From AP-15 sp963747735 (GTDB taxonomy: Bacteria; Pseudomonadota; Alphaproteobacteria; ATCC43930; CGMCC-115725): a stretch of DNA of 64,000 bases. The stretch's first letter is position 1. Every line of letters begins with the position of its first letter. Under the pieces are notes generated by a model. It was not told the origin of the DNA, ran no database searches, and saw only the letters and a program-made list of their open reading frames with translations. Of the stretch, positions 53,233 to 62,103 are shown piece by piece. The stretch lies in assembly GCA_963747735.1 (NCBI GenBank), contig CAVVGE010000008.1:124001-188000 (forward strand), written 5' to 3'. The position numbers and the translations under genes are program-made.

Positions 53233-53460
53233 CGCAAGGACCGGCTCGGCGCTCTCCGGTGCGAGCCGGCCCGCGGGTTTCGGCGTTCGAGGGTGCCGAT
53301 CAAGTTTTTGTGATTGAAATATTAACGGGATGGCGCTCCGTCCTGCGCGACTTCGCGACAGGCGCAGAAATGCTGATCCTGAATGGTAAACGGGGCTCCA
53401 GATATACGTTCACCTTTCAATAATATTACAAAGATATTCGATAACTGACCAGGATGTTTT
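53190..53460. repeat. Copy 1 of a ~260-bp repeat (PEP-CTERM gene end, hairpin and leader)
   Basis: Nearly the same as 54388-54649. It begins with what reads on the plus strand as ...LGLGRRRRRG-stop (stop 53203-53205), the tail of a PEP-CTERM protein. It continues with hairpin CCGGCTCG/CGAGCCGG (53241-53269) and the A/T-rich leader containing TCCGTCCTGCGCGACTTCG and CAATAATATTACAAAG. The 362 bases from 53233 to 53594 hold the leader of the next gene and no other gene. Confidence 0.85.
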
Positions 53461-53594
53461 GTTAAAATCGGTAACCATGCTCGGCTTGATTCTGTCCGAT
53501 CGATCGACTATTGCTGCTGGGAATTGCCGACTGGCGGACATTCGACCGCATGTGATCTGCCGGCGCGAGCTTCGTTCCTGGGAGGAGATCGTCG

Positions 53595-54403
53595 ATGAAG
53601 CGTTATCTGTTGGCCGGGACTTCGGCGCTGCGTTGCTGGCCGGTGCGGCCGGCGCGCACGCCGACACCTTCGATTTCACCGGGAAGGTGGTCGATTTCAC
53701 GATCCCGGTGAGCGGGATCTACGACATCACCGCCGCCGGCGCCCAGGGTGGCAGCGGCCATGGCGGGGGCGGCGGCCTCGGGGCGCTCGCCGGCGGTGAT
53801 GTGTTTCTGGCCGCCGGCACCGTGCTCGACATCGCGGTCGGCGGCGGCGGCGGGACCAGCGCCAACTTTGGCGGCGGCGGCGGTGGCGGCAGCTTTGTCT
53901 ACGCCTCCCTGACCGCGCCGCTGGTCGTCGCCGGTGGCGGCGGTGGCGGCGGCGCCAGCGGCGGCGGGCCCGGCCAGCAGGGCAAGGACGCTCAGAACGG
54001 CATCGGCGCCGGCGGCGGTGCCGGCGGCACCAACGGGAAGGGTGGCAGCGGCGGCGGCTATTACAGGGTCAGCGGCGGCGGCGGTGGCGGCTTCTTCGGC
54101 AATGGCGGCAACGGCAACGGATCGGTCTCGGGCGTCGGCGGCTTTGGGCCGACGACCTTCGCCGGTGGCGGCGGCTTTGGCGGCGGTGGCGGCGGCTACT
54201 ATGGCGGCGGTGGCGGCGGCTCGTTCGTTGCGGCCGATTTCACCAACCCCGAGTTGGTTACCGGTGGCGCCGACAACAGCGCGAAGGGCGGCAACGGCTA
54301 TGTCACGGTCGATCTCGTCCCGGCCGCGGTCCCCGAGCCCGGCGGCCTCGGCCTCCTCGCCGCGGCGCTGACCGGGCTCGGCCTGCTGCGCCGCCGCGGC
54401 TGA
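53595..54403 (+). CDS. Glycine-rich PEP-CTERM exported protein (one-base frameshift in the signal peptide)
   Basis: ATG 53595 with GGAGGAG upstream begins MKRYLLAGTSAL, then the frame fails. The main open frame resumes as ALLAGAAGAHADTFDFTGKV. One missing base near 53628 restores a signal peptide (MKRYLLAGTSAAALLAGAA) and gives 270 codons. The mature part is a glycine-rich domain (GGGGGGGSFVYAS, GGGGGGGFFGNGG, GGGGGYYGGGGGGSFV) like glycine-rich cell-surface proteins. The C-terminal sorting signal is VPEPGGLGLLAAALTGLGLL and RRRG. It sits between the two copies of the 260-bp repeat. Confidence 0.8.
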
Positions 54404-54649
54404 GCCGGCGCGGCGAACGTCCCCGTTCAACGCAAGGACCGGCTCGGCGATCTCCTCCGCGAGCCGGCCCGCGAGTTGCGGGGGCCGTCAAGTTTTGGCG
54501 ATCGGAATATTAACGGATGGCACTCCGTCCTGCGCGACTTCGCGACAGGCGCAGAAATGCTGATCCTAAATGGTAAACGGGAATCCCGATATATTTTAGC
54601 CGTTCAATAATATTACAAAGCGCGTCAATAACCTGCCAGGGTATTTTGC
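54388..54649. repeat. Copy 2 of the ~260-bp repeat
   Basis: Starts in the last codons of the PEP-CTERM gene (stop 54401-54403) and includes hairpin CCGGCTCG/CGAGCCGG at 54439-54467, a possible terminator. It ends in the leader upstream of the giant glycine-rich gene. Segments such as TCCGTCCTGCGCGACTTCGCG and CAGGCGCAGAAATGCTGATCC are unchanged in both copies. The rest of 54650-54867 is promoter/leader without a gene. Confidence 0.85.
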
Positions 54650-54867
54650 TACTTACGCGACAACGGCTGGACGACTTCTACCGGCACTTGGCACGATTTT
54701 CTCGCGGAGGTCGAATAAAAATGTGTGAACCTGGATCAGTCCAATTCGCCACGGTCGGATCATCCGCCGAGTGAATTGCGCGCAATTCACTCGCCAGCCT
54801 AATGTTTAAGTCGTAACATAAACGTGTTCTCGCGCCGAGCGAGCAGGGTCCGCGGAAGGCGCATTCG

Positions 54868-57684
54868 ATGGCAAACCATATCGTCAGCAGCGCGTTTGGC
54901 ACGACACCTATCACGGTTAATAGCGAAACGGCGCTCAATACCGAGCTTGCCGCGCTGCCCACGGCAAAGCCTGGCGATTACACGATCGAGCTGACCGGAA
55001 ATATCAACCTGACGACCGGTCTGGCGGCGGTCGATCTGCCGCCGGGTGTCGCGCTGACGATCGACGGCAACGGGCACACGATCGACGGCAGTGGAAAGTA
55101 CGGCGGCTTTTTTGTCTTTGGCAATGGCGGCACGGTGACGTTCGAGAATTTGACGATCGCCGACGCGGTGGCGCGGGGCGGCGCTGGCACCGGCGGCGGC
55201 GGTGGCGGCGCGGGGCTCGGAGGCGGACTGTTTGTCGGTGACGGAGCGGTCGCCACGCTGATCGGGGTGAGCTTTTTCGCCGATGGGGCGCAGGGCGGTG
55301 CGGGTGGCGCCGGGACCGGCGGCCACGGGGGCGATTTGAACGGCTTTGTGCAGTCCGGGGACGCTTTCGGCGACGGCGGTTTTCCCGGCGGTCCCGCTGG
55401 TTTCGGCGGCGGTGGCGGCGGTGGAAACGGGGCCGGCGGGTTCGGCGGCGGCGGCGGTGGTGGCATTGGTGGCGGTGGCGGGCTTGGCGCCGGTGGCGAC
55501 ATTTTTGTGCAGCAGGGCGGCACGCTGGCGATCGAAGGCGGCAGCCTCGGCCTGGGCAGGGTCTTTGGTGGTGCATCGGGCGGCAACGATAATTTCGGAC
55601 CCGGGCAGGCCTATGGCGGCGACATCTTTATCGAGGGCGACCAATCGATCACCTTGGCGCCGCCTTCCGGCCAGACCATGGTGATCGATGGCGTGATCGC
55701 CGACGAGGCCGGTTCGCACGATCCGAGTGGCTTGACCGGTCGCGGCGGGGTGGTCATCGACGATCTCGGTGCTGTCGTGCTCGCTGCCACCGATACTTAT
55801 GCCGGCGGCACGACGATAGAATTGGGCAGATTGTCGCTCGGTTTTGGCGGCTCGATCGCGCAAAGCAATGCAGTTGCCCTTGCCACGAGTGAGGCTCGGC
55901 TCGATCTCTCCGCCGCCGGCGATCAGACGATCCAGAATTTATCGGGGGTGGCCGGCAGCATCGTTTGGATCGGCGGAAACACATTGACCAACGACGAAAC
56001 CGCGTCCTCGGTCTTTGCCGGCACCGTCGTCGGCAGCGGCGGCGAGCTCGTCGTCAAAGGCGCGGGAACGCTGACCTTGTCCGGCGCCAATACCTATCGC
56101 GATGGCACGACGATTCTCGGCGGCACGCTCGATCTCGCGGCACCGCAGGCGGCCGGCAGCGGGGCGATCAAGCTGAGCCCCGGCAGCACGCTGGCGCTCG
56201 ACAACGCCGCGCTTTCGGGCAACGCCTTTGCGAACACGATCGTCGACTTCGGGCTCTTGGAGACAATCGAGCTGACCGGGCTCGCTTACACCGCGGGTGC
56301 GACCGCTGCCTTTGATGCCGGCAAGCTGAGCGTCACCAGCGGCGGCACGACCGACGTGCTGACTCTCAGCAGAAGCCAGGTCGCATCACAGTTCAAGCTG
56401 GCGCCGGACGGGGGCGGCATCGCGATCACCGGAAACCCATTGCCGGTGACCGAGGTCGGCAGCGAAGCCACGCTCAACACCCTGATCCAGGCTTTGTCCG
56501 AGGCAGCACCGGGCAACTATACCGTCGAGCTGACCGGCAACATCGATCTTACCGGTGCGTTGCAAAATATCGATCTGTCCGCCGGCTCGACCCTGACGAT
56601 CGACGGCGCAGGACACACCGTTAGGGGCGAAAGCAAGGAGCGCGGCTTCTTTGTCGATGCCGGGTCGGTCGTCTTTGAGGATTTGTCGATGCACGCCATG
56701 CTGGCGCAGGGCGGCGCCGGCGCTGGCGGTGGCGGTGGCGGTGCGGGGCTGGGCGGCGGCCTGTTTGTCGGGGCGAACGGCAGCGTCACGCTGATCGGGG
56801 TAAATTTTTCCTCTGATGCGGCGCGCGGCGGTGACGGCGGGGGCGGCAATAACGGCGGTGTCGGCGGCGGGTTGAACGGCGGTGGCGGCGGCGGCCTTAC
56901 CAGCGGTGATGGCGGGTTTGGCGGCGGTGGCGGCGGCGGAACCTACGGACACAGAACTACGACAAATCCTTTCAGCACCGGCGGATTTTCGGTCCCGGGC
57001 GACGGCGGCAATGGCGGCGGCGGCGGTTTTGGCGGTGGTGGTGGCGGGGGCGGCGGCGGAGACGACCACCCTGGCAGCGGTGGCAAAGGCGGTTTCGGCG
57101 GCGGTGATGGCGGGAGAGGTGGAGGGGGCGGTGGCGGGCTCGGCGCCGGCGGCGACATCTTTGTGCAGCAAGGCGGCACGCTGACGATTGAAAGCGGCCA
57201 TCTCAGCCCGGGCAGCGTCTCCGCAGTCGCCGGCGGCGGCGGTGCCCAAAGCGGATTAGCGCTTGGCGGCGCCATCTTCATCCAGGGCAACCAGACGGTC
57301 ACCCTGGCGCCGCCTCGCGGCCAGATCTTGACAATCTCAAGCTCGATCGCCAGCGATTCCGCGCACGCCGCATTGACGATTTCCGGTAGCGGCACAGTCG
57401 TGCTGGAGGCGACCGGCACTTATCTCGGCGGCACCACGATCGCCAAGGGCGCAACACTCGAGGTGGCGGCAAGCCAAGCGGCCGGAAGCGGGCGTATCAT
57501 CGTTGACGGCGCTCTCGATGTGATCTCCAGCGGGACTGCGAGCCGGGCGACGGTCACGAGCGGCGGCGCCGAAATCGTCGGCTCGGGCGGCAGCGCGAGC
57601 CGAACGACCGTCACGAGCGGCGGCGCCGAAATCGTCGAACTCGGGCGGCACCACGAGCCGGACGACGATCGAGTCCGGCGGTAA
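54868..57684 (+). CDS. Giant modular glycine-rich beta-helix secreted protein, first section
   Basis: First 938 residues of a gene continuing to 59214. Two tandem modules are visible. Each opens with a beta-helix block (LNTELAALPTAKPGDYTIEL, TGNINLTTGLAAVDLPPGV, LTIDGNGHTIDG), then VTFENLTI, a long polyglycine section (GGGGGGAGLGGGLFVG) and GDIFVQQGGTLAIEGG. The first module continues with autotransporter-type repeats (LSGANTYRDGTTILGGTLDL). Module 2 starts near residue 520 (VTEVGSEATLNTLIQAL). The end has GGAEIV-SGG repeats as in AIDA-type proteins. Near 57637 one extra base shifts the frame. No signal peptide is seen. The start MANHIVSSAFGTTPITVNSE is typical of type I secreted proteins. 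Confidence 0.8.
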   Translation: MANHIVSSAFGTTPITVNSETALNTELAALPTAKPGDYTIELTGNINLTTGLAAVDLPPGVALTIDGNGHTIDGSGKYGGFFVFGNGGTVTFENLTIADAVARGGAGTGGGGGGAGLGGGLFVGDGAVATLIGVSFFADGAQGGAGGAGTGGHGGDLNGFVQSGDAFGDGGFPGGPAGFGGGGGGGNGAGGFGGGGGGGIGGGGGLGAGGDIFVQQGGTLAIEGGSLGLGRVFGGASGGNDNFGPGQAYGGDIFIEGDQSITLAPPSGQTMVIDGVIADEAGSHDPSGLTGRGGVVIDDLGAVVLAATDTYAGGTTIELGRLSLGFGGSIAQSNAVALATSEARLDLSAAGDQTIQNLSGVAGSIVWIGGNTLTNDETASSVFAGTVVGSGGELVVKGAGTLTLSGANTYRDGTTILGGTLDLAAPQAAGSGAIKLSPGSTLALDNAALSGNAFANTIVDFGLLETIELTGLAYTAGATAAFDAGKLSVTSGGTTDVLTLSRSQVASQFKLAPDGGGIAITGNPLPVTEVGSEATLNTLIQALSEAAPGNYTVELTGNIDLTGALQNIDLSAGSTLTIDGAGHTVRGESKERGFFVDAGSVVFEDLSMHAMLAQGGAGAGGGGGGAGLGGGLFVGANGSVTLIGVNFSSDAARGGDGGGGNNGGVGGGLNGGGGGGLTSGDGGFGGGGGGGTYGHRTTTNPFSTGGFSVPGDGGNGGGGGFGGGGGGGGGGDDHPGSGGKGGFGGGDGGRGGGGGGGLGAGGDIFVQQGGTLTIESGHLSPGSVSAVAGGGGAQSGLALGGAIFIQGNQTVTLAPPRGQILTISSSIASDSAHAALTISGSGTVVLEATGTYLGGTTIAKGATLEVAASQAAGSGRIIVDGALDVISSGTASRATVTSGGAEIVGSGGSASRTTVTSGGAEIVELGRHHEPDDDRVRR

Positions 57685-59214
57685 CCTTTATGTTCGGGAC
57701 GGTGGCGCGGCCAGCAGCATCGCCGTTACAGGCAGCAGCTTTTATGTCTGGGCCGCCGCGACGGCGAGCGGTGCGACGATCGGCAGCGGCGGCTCTGCGC
57801 TTGTTTACGGCGAGCTCGACGGCGCCGTCGTGGGGAACGGCGGCACCGAGAGGGTGTTCGACGCGGGAAAGGCTGCAACGACGACCATCGAAGGGGGTCT
57901 CGTCGTGGTGTCGCCCGGCGGTACCGCCGCAGTCGTCAGCTTCGACGGCGGCGGGACCCTCGATCTCGACGCGTCAGTCGGCTTTGCCGGCAAGATCGCG
58001 GGCTTCGCCGTGCCGGACCGGCTCGATCTGCGCGACATCGCTTTCGGACCGCGGACAACACTCAGGTTCGCCCAGGACGGTGCCGACGGCGTGCTGACCG
58101 CCACCGACGGCAGCCACACCGCCCGGATCGCTTTGGCCGGCAGCTACGCGAGCGCCAATTTCATCACAGCCAGCGACGGCAACGGCGGCACCTTGGTCGA
58201 GATCGCTGAGCCGCAGCTTTCCGGGCTCGGTTTTGCCGTGGCCGCGGACCAGGGGCCGGCCGGCGACACGATAACCGTCACCGGCACTGGGGTGGCTGGA
58301 AACTCGGTCACATTGTTCGATGGGAAGACGGCGATTGGCGAGACCGAGATTGGCGGCGGCGGCGCTTGGACGATCACCACGGCTGACCCGCTTTCTCTGG
58401 GCACCCACAGCCTGAGCGCCGGCCAGTCCGATCCTGCCGGCGGATCGAGCCCTCTCACCCCGCCGCAAAGCCTGACGGTCCGCGCCGCCACACCAAACGC
58501 GGTGACGTTTATCGGCACTGCGGGCACGAACCAGTTCATCGGCGGGGCCGGCAACGATCTCTTCCAATTCACGGCCGCCGATCTGGCCAACACCGATATC
58601 GTCAACGGCGGCGCCGGTGTCGATCAGCTGGACATCACCGCCTACAAAAACGGCTCCAGTATCGATGCCGGCGGGGTCAGCGGGATCGAAACCTATGTGC
58701 TGGGCGAGAAGAGGGTATACGGGAAACTCGCGTTCGTCGATGCCAACTTTTCCGGCACTGTCGACAACAAGATCACCGTTGACGGCAACCTCCTCTTTGT
58801 CAGCGAAACCGGCGTTGCTGCGACAGATCGGGTGGTGATGAACGGTGGGCCCGGCGAGGATTTTTTGATTGCCGGAAGCAATGCCGTGATGACCGGCGGA
58901 GCCGGGACATACTTCGAGCTGACGACACCCGGCTCGCCCGGCTCCCCCGATACCAACAGGATCACCAATTTCACCCCCGGGGTCGACCGGCTTCAGCTCG
59001 ACAGTGCAGGTTTCGATCTGGCGCAAACCCGGTGGCGGCAAGCCTGTTCACGACCGGATCCTTCACCAGCTCGACCCAACGCTTTGCTTATTCGGCAAGC
59101 ACCGGCAGGCTCTATTACGATGCCGCCGGCGCCGGCGCCGGCAGCTCGCCGCAGCTGATCGCGACCTTGACCGGCCACCCTGCCCTCACCGCCGCCGATA
59201 TCGTTTTCGGCTGA
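57685..59214 (+). CDS. Giant glycine-rich secreted protein, RTX-like C-terminal section
   Basis: Continuation after the frameshift near 57637, in the other frame: SGGTTSRTTIESGGNLYVRD, then DGAVVGNGGTERVFDAGKAA and STAA-type repeats. An Ig-like stretch follows (TVTGTGVAGNSVTLFDGKTA), then RTX-type turns (FIGGAGNDLFQFTAADLA, GGAGVDQLDITAY). Near 59030 the frame shifts again and the C-terminus VAASLFTTGSFTSSTQRFAY ... ALTAADIVFG runs in the original frame to TGA at 59214. The end closely resembles the RTX-like protein ending at 6497, with a type I secretion signal. Two single-base changes restore one gene of about 1450 codons. Confidence 0.7.
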
Positions 59215-59220
59215 CCTCTG

Positions 59221-59290
59221 CAGTCTCCGGCGCCGGCGTAGATCGCATCCCAGAGCGCGGGCGTGTAAGGGCGGCCCGCCGATCCCGCTC
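59221..59290 (-). pseudogene. Remnant of a molybdenum oxidoreductase subunit 3' region
   Basis: On the minus strand, GRPYTPALWDAIYAGAGD matches the C-terminal motif of isoquinoline/aldehyde oxidoreductases (compare VPPFTPALCNAIFAATGKR in the intact operon at 29 kb). Only about 20 codons remain, so it is a scrap of a second such gene, trapped between the secreted-protein gene and an IS21 fragment. Confidence 0.55.
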
Positions 59291-59379
59291 GACCGCACAT
59301 TCCGGCGGACAGAACGATCCGCCGATTGAAATCTGACCCAGCGATGGGTTGGTCCTCCTGGGGGTTGGAGGGGACCGGG

Positions 59380-59535
59380 ATGGTAGGAGCGGAGGGAGTA
59401 TTGGAGATCCGAGTGTTGCATCGGCATGGAAAGAGCATTCGTGAGATCGCGCGCGACACGGGCGGCCCGCGCAATACGGGGCGCCGGTATCATCGCGACG
59501 ATGAAGCGACGCGTTACAAGCCGCGGCCGGTGAGG
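59380..59535 (+). pseudogene. IS21-family IstA transposase, N-terminal fragment
   Basis: MVGAEGVLEIRVLHRHGKSI and REIARDTGGPRNTGRRYHRD are close to the helix-turn-helix start of IstA of IS21 elements, with EATRYKPRP following. Sequence after about residue 50 no longer matches, and no catalytic domain or IstB is present. The upstream TCTGACCCAGCG may be the IS end. A dead element; between 59536 and 59797 nothing is recognised. Confidence 0.7.
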
Positions 59536-59797
59536 ACGATGCAAACGCAAGAGCCCCCAGCGTTCTGCGCCCCAAATTACCCTGTGATCGAGAGCACGCC
59601 GACCTGCTCGACAACCTGAACGGAAGGCCATTGTGGGGACACCTAGGCAATGGGTGTCACGAAAGGTCGTCTTGCCGTGGTTCTGCGGTTCTACGCCGCG
59701 CTTTCCAAATTTCGAGCTTGATCGAGGAGCCTCCGAAACTCCGGCGGTGGAGCTAGGCACATGGTTCGATATGTATCCAGGAAGGGGAGCCAGCTTT

Positions 59798-59834
59798 AAA
59801 AAAGGCCGTTGGCGACATCCGCCGGCGGCTTTTT
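59798..59834. terminator. Bidirectional terminator-like hairpin
   Basis: AAAAAAGG then GCCGTTGGCG - loop ACATC - CGCCGGCGGC and TTTTTC. Ten pairs with two G-T. A runs before and T runs after the stem allow use in both directions. Confidence 0.7.
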
Positions 59835-59973
59835 CTTTGCACGCGCCACAGCGGCTTCGATCGGGAGATCAACGGGCTGGCGTTGGCGTGGATCGGGGCG
59901 CTGCACGATTGACAGCGCCGGCACCGTCAATGCATTCCGTCGGGCGTCAGCTGCGGCTGCGCCGGGTAAATTC

Positions 59974-61975
59974 ATGGGTCCGTCGCCGACCGACCAATTT
60001 ACGCAGGGCGTGGCGCGCTATCGGGCCGGCGCCTATGGCCAGGCGGCGACGGTGTTCGAGCACCTACTGCAGCATAGTCCGGGCAATGCGGGGGTCATGC
60101 GCATGCTCGGGCTGTGCCGGCTACGGCTCGGCGAGCCGGCGGATGCGGTGATTCCTGGGGCGGGCCTATGCGCTGGCGCCGGAGGACCCGCAGGTGCGGC
60201 TCGATTTCGGGATTGGCCTGCATGCGGTAGCGCGCTACCGCGAAGCCGCCGAGCAATTCGCGCTTTGCCGAGAGCTGATGCCGGGCGACCCCGCGCCGTT
60301 TTTGAACCTGGCGTCGGCGCTGGTGGCATTGGGCAAGGGGGAGGCTGCGCTCGATGCGGCGCGCCGGGCGCGGCGCCGCGCCCGGCTTGCCGGAAGCGCA
60401 CTACACGCTGGGCTTGGCTTTGCTCGCCCTCGGCCGGATCGAGGAGGCGCAGGCGGCTTTTGCCGCCTCTCTGGAGCGTGCCCCGGCTTTGCCGATGCCT
60501 GGGTCAATCTCGGGGTCGCCTTCTATCGGGCGAACGATATCGAAGCCGCCAAGAGGGCGATGCGGCAGGCCTTGGCGGTGGTGCCGGGCCACCGCGCGCC
60601 CTGGAAATCTCGGCGTCTTTCTGCGCCTGAGCGGCGAAGTGGAGGCGAGCGAAACGCTGCTGCGCGACCTTCTCGCACGCGACCCGGCGGCGGACGAGGC
60701 GCGCCTCAACCTCGCGGCCGAGCTCCTGCACGAGGATCGCGCGGGCGAAGCGCTGGCCTTGCTCGACGACCGGCCGATGCCGGCCGAGCCGCGCCTGGCC
60801 CAGACTGGGAGCTCGAGCGCAGCATCGCGCTGCTGATGCAAGGCCGCGTCGAGGAGGCGCGCTCGGGCGTCGCGGCGCTGGGCGAGCCAGCCGCCGCGCT
60901 CCGGCCGCTGGTGCTGTGGCGGCGCGTGCTGCTGGCGCTGCGCGAGGGCGACCCCGACGGCGCGCGCAGCCTGGCCGCCGAGATGGCGGCCGTGCTGACG
61001 TCGGAGCCGGCGGTCCTGCCCGAGCACCGCATCATGGGGCATTTCGACCTGGCCCGGTTCTGGTCGCGAGAGGACGAGCGGGACCTCGCCTTTCCGCATT
61101 GGTTCGAGGGGCACCGGCTGCTCGGCCGGGTGCAGCCTTTCTCGCGCGGCGCCACCAGCGCGTTTTTCGACGCGAATATCGCGCAGCTTGGCCGTGACCG
61201 TTTCCAGGCCGGCCCACGTGCGCAAAACCGCGACCCCACACCCGTCTTCATCATCGGCATGCCGCGCTCCGGCACGACGCTGACCGAGCAGATTATCGCC
61301 GCTCATGCGCAAGCCTTCGGTGCCGGCGAGCGGCCGGCGCTCGCACGTGCTTTTCGTGCGCTCGGCGGCGGCGCGCTGACCCCGGATGCGGCCGCGCGTA
61401 TTGCTGCGCTCGATGCCGAGGCGCTCGATCGGGCGGCCGCGGCCTACCTCGACGAGCTGCATGCGCTCGCCCCCGATGCGGCCCGCATCGTCGACAAATT
61501 GCCCGGCAACTTCAACCATCTCGGACTGGTTCCCTTGATGCTGCCGGGGGCGCGGATCATCCACTGCGCACGCGATCCACGCGACATCGGGCTGTCGATC
61601 TTCACGATCCGGTTCTACGGCCATCATCCTTATGCCCACGATCTCGCCGATCTCGGCTGGTACATTGCGCAATACCAGCGGCTGATGAAGCATTGGCATT
61701 CGGTCCTGCCCAACCCGATGCTGACCGTGCAGCTGCAGGATTGGGTCGCCGATTTCACCGGCACATTGCGCCGCGTGCTGGAGTTTCTCGACCTGCCCTA
61801 TGATCCCGCTTGCGAACGCTTTTACGAACAGCAGACGCGCGTGCGCACCGCCAGCCGCTTCCAGGTGCGCCAGCCGGTCAATGCCCGCGGCCTCGGCCGC
61901 TGGCGGCCCTACGAGCAATATTTGCAGCCGCTGATCGAGGAGCTCGCGGCGGGCGGTGCGTTGCCGGCGGAGTGA
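59974..61975 (+). pseudogene. TPR-repeat sulfotransferase family gene with five frame changes
   Basis: One gene whose homology hops between frames: MGPSPTDQFTQGVARYRAGA to about 60155; then DFGIGLHAVARYREAAEQFA; then LPEAHYTLGLALLALGRIEE; then FADAWVNLGVAFYRANDIEA; then NLGVFLRLSGEVEASETLLR; and from about 60808 one frame to the stop. The N-terminal half is TPR repeats. The C-terminal half is a sulfotransferase: FIIGMPRSGTTLTEQIIAAH (PAPS-binding loop), IHCARDPRDIGLSIF (3'-phosphate site), as in TPR-linked sulfotransferases common in alphaproteobacteria. As written it cannot give a full protein. Whether it is a real pseudogene or poor sequence is open. The frame changes go both ways (+1 and -1). 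Confidence 0.75.
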
Positions 61976-62103
61976 GCGGCGATGCAATTCGTGATTTGAC
62001 AGCCAGCATAAGTTTATTTTATTTTGCTATTAATAGAGAATGGAGCGTGGTTAACAACCTAAGCCTCCTGAGAAGCTCATAGCCGCTAGAGCGAGCGCCT
62101 GCC

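Noticed and set aside
56943..57419. Proline-rich minus-strand frames opposite the polyglycine blocks
   Set aside because: Polyglycine coding DNA always gives polyproline on the other strand; no independent signal.
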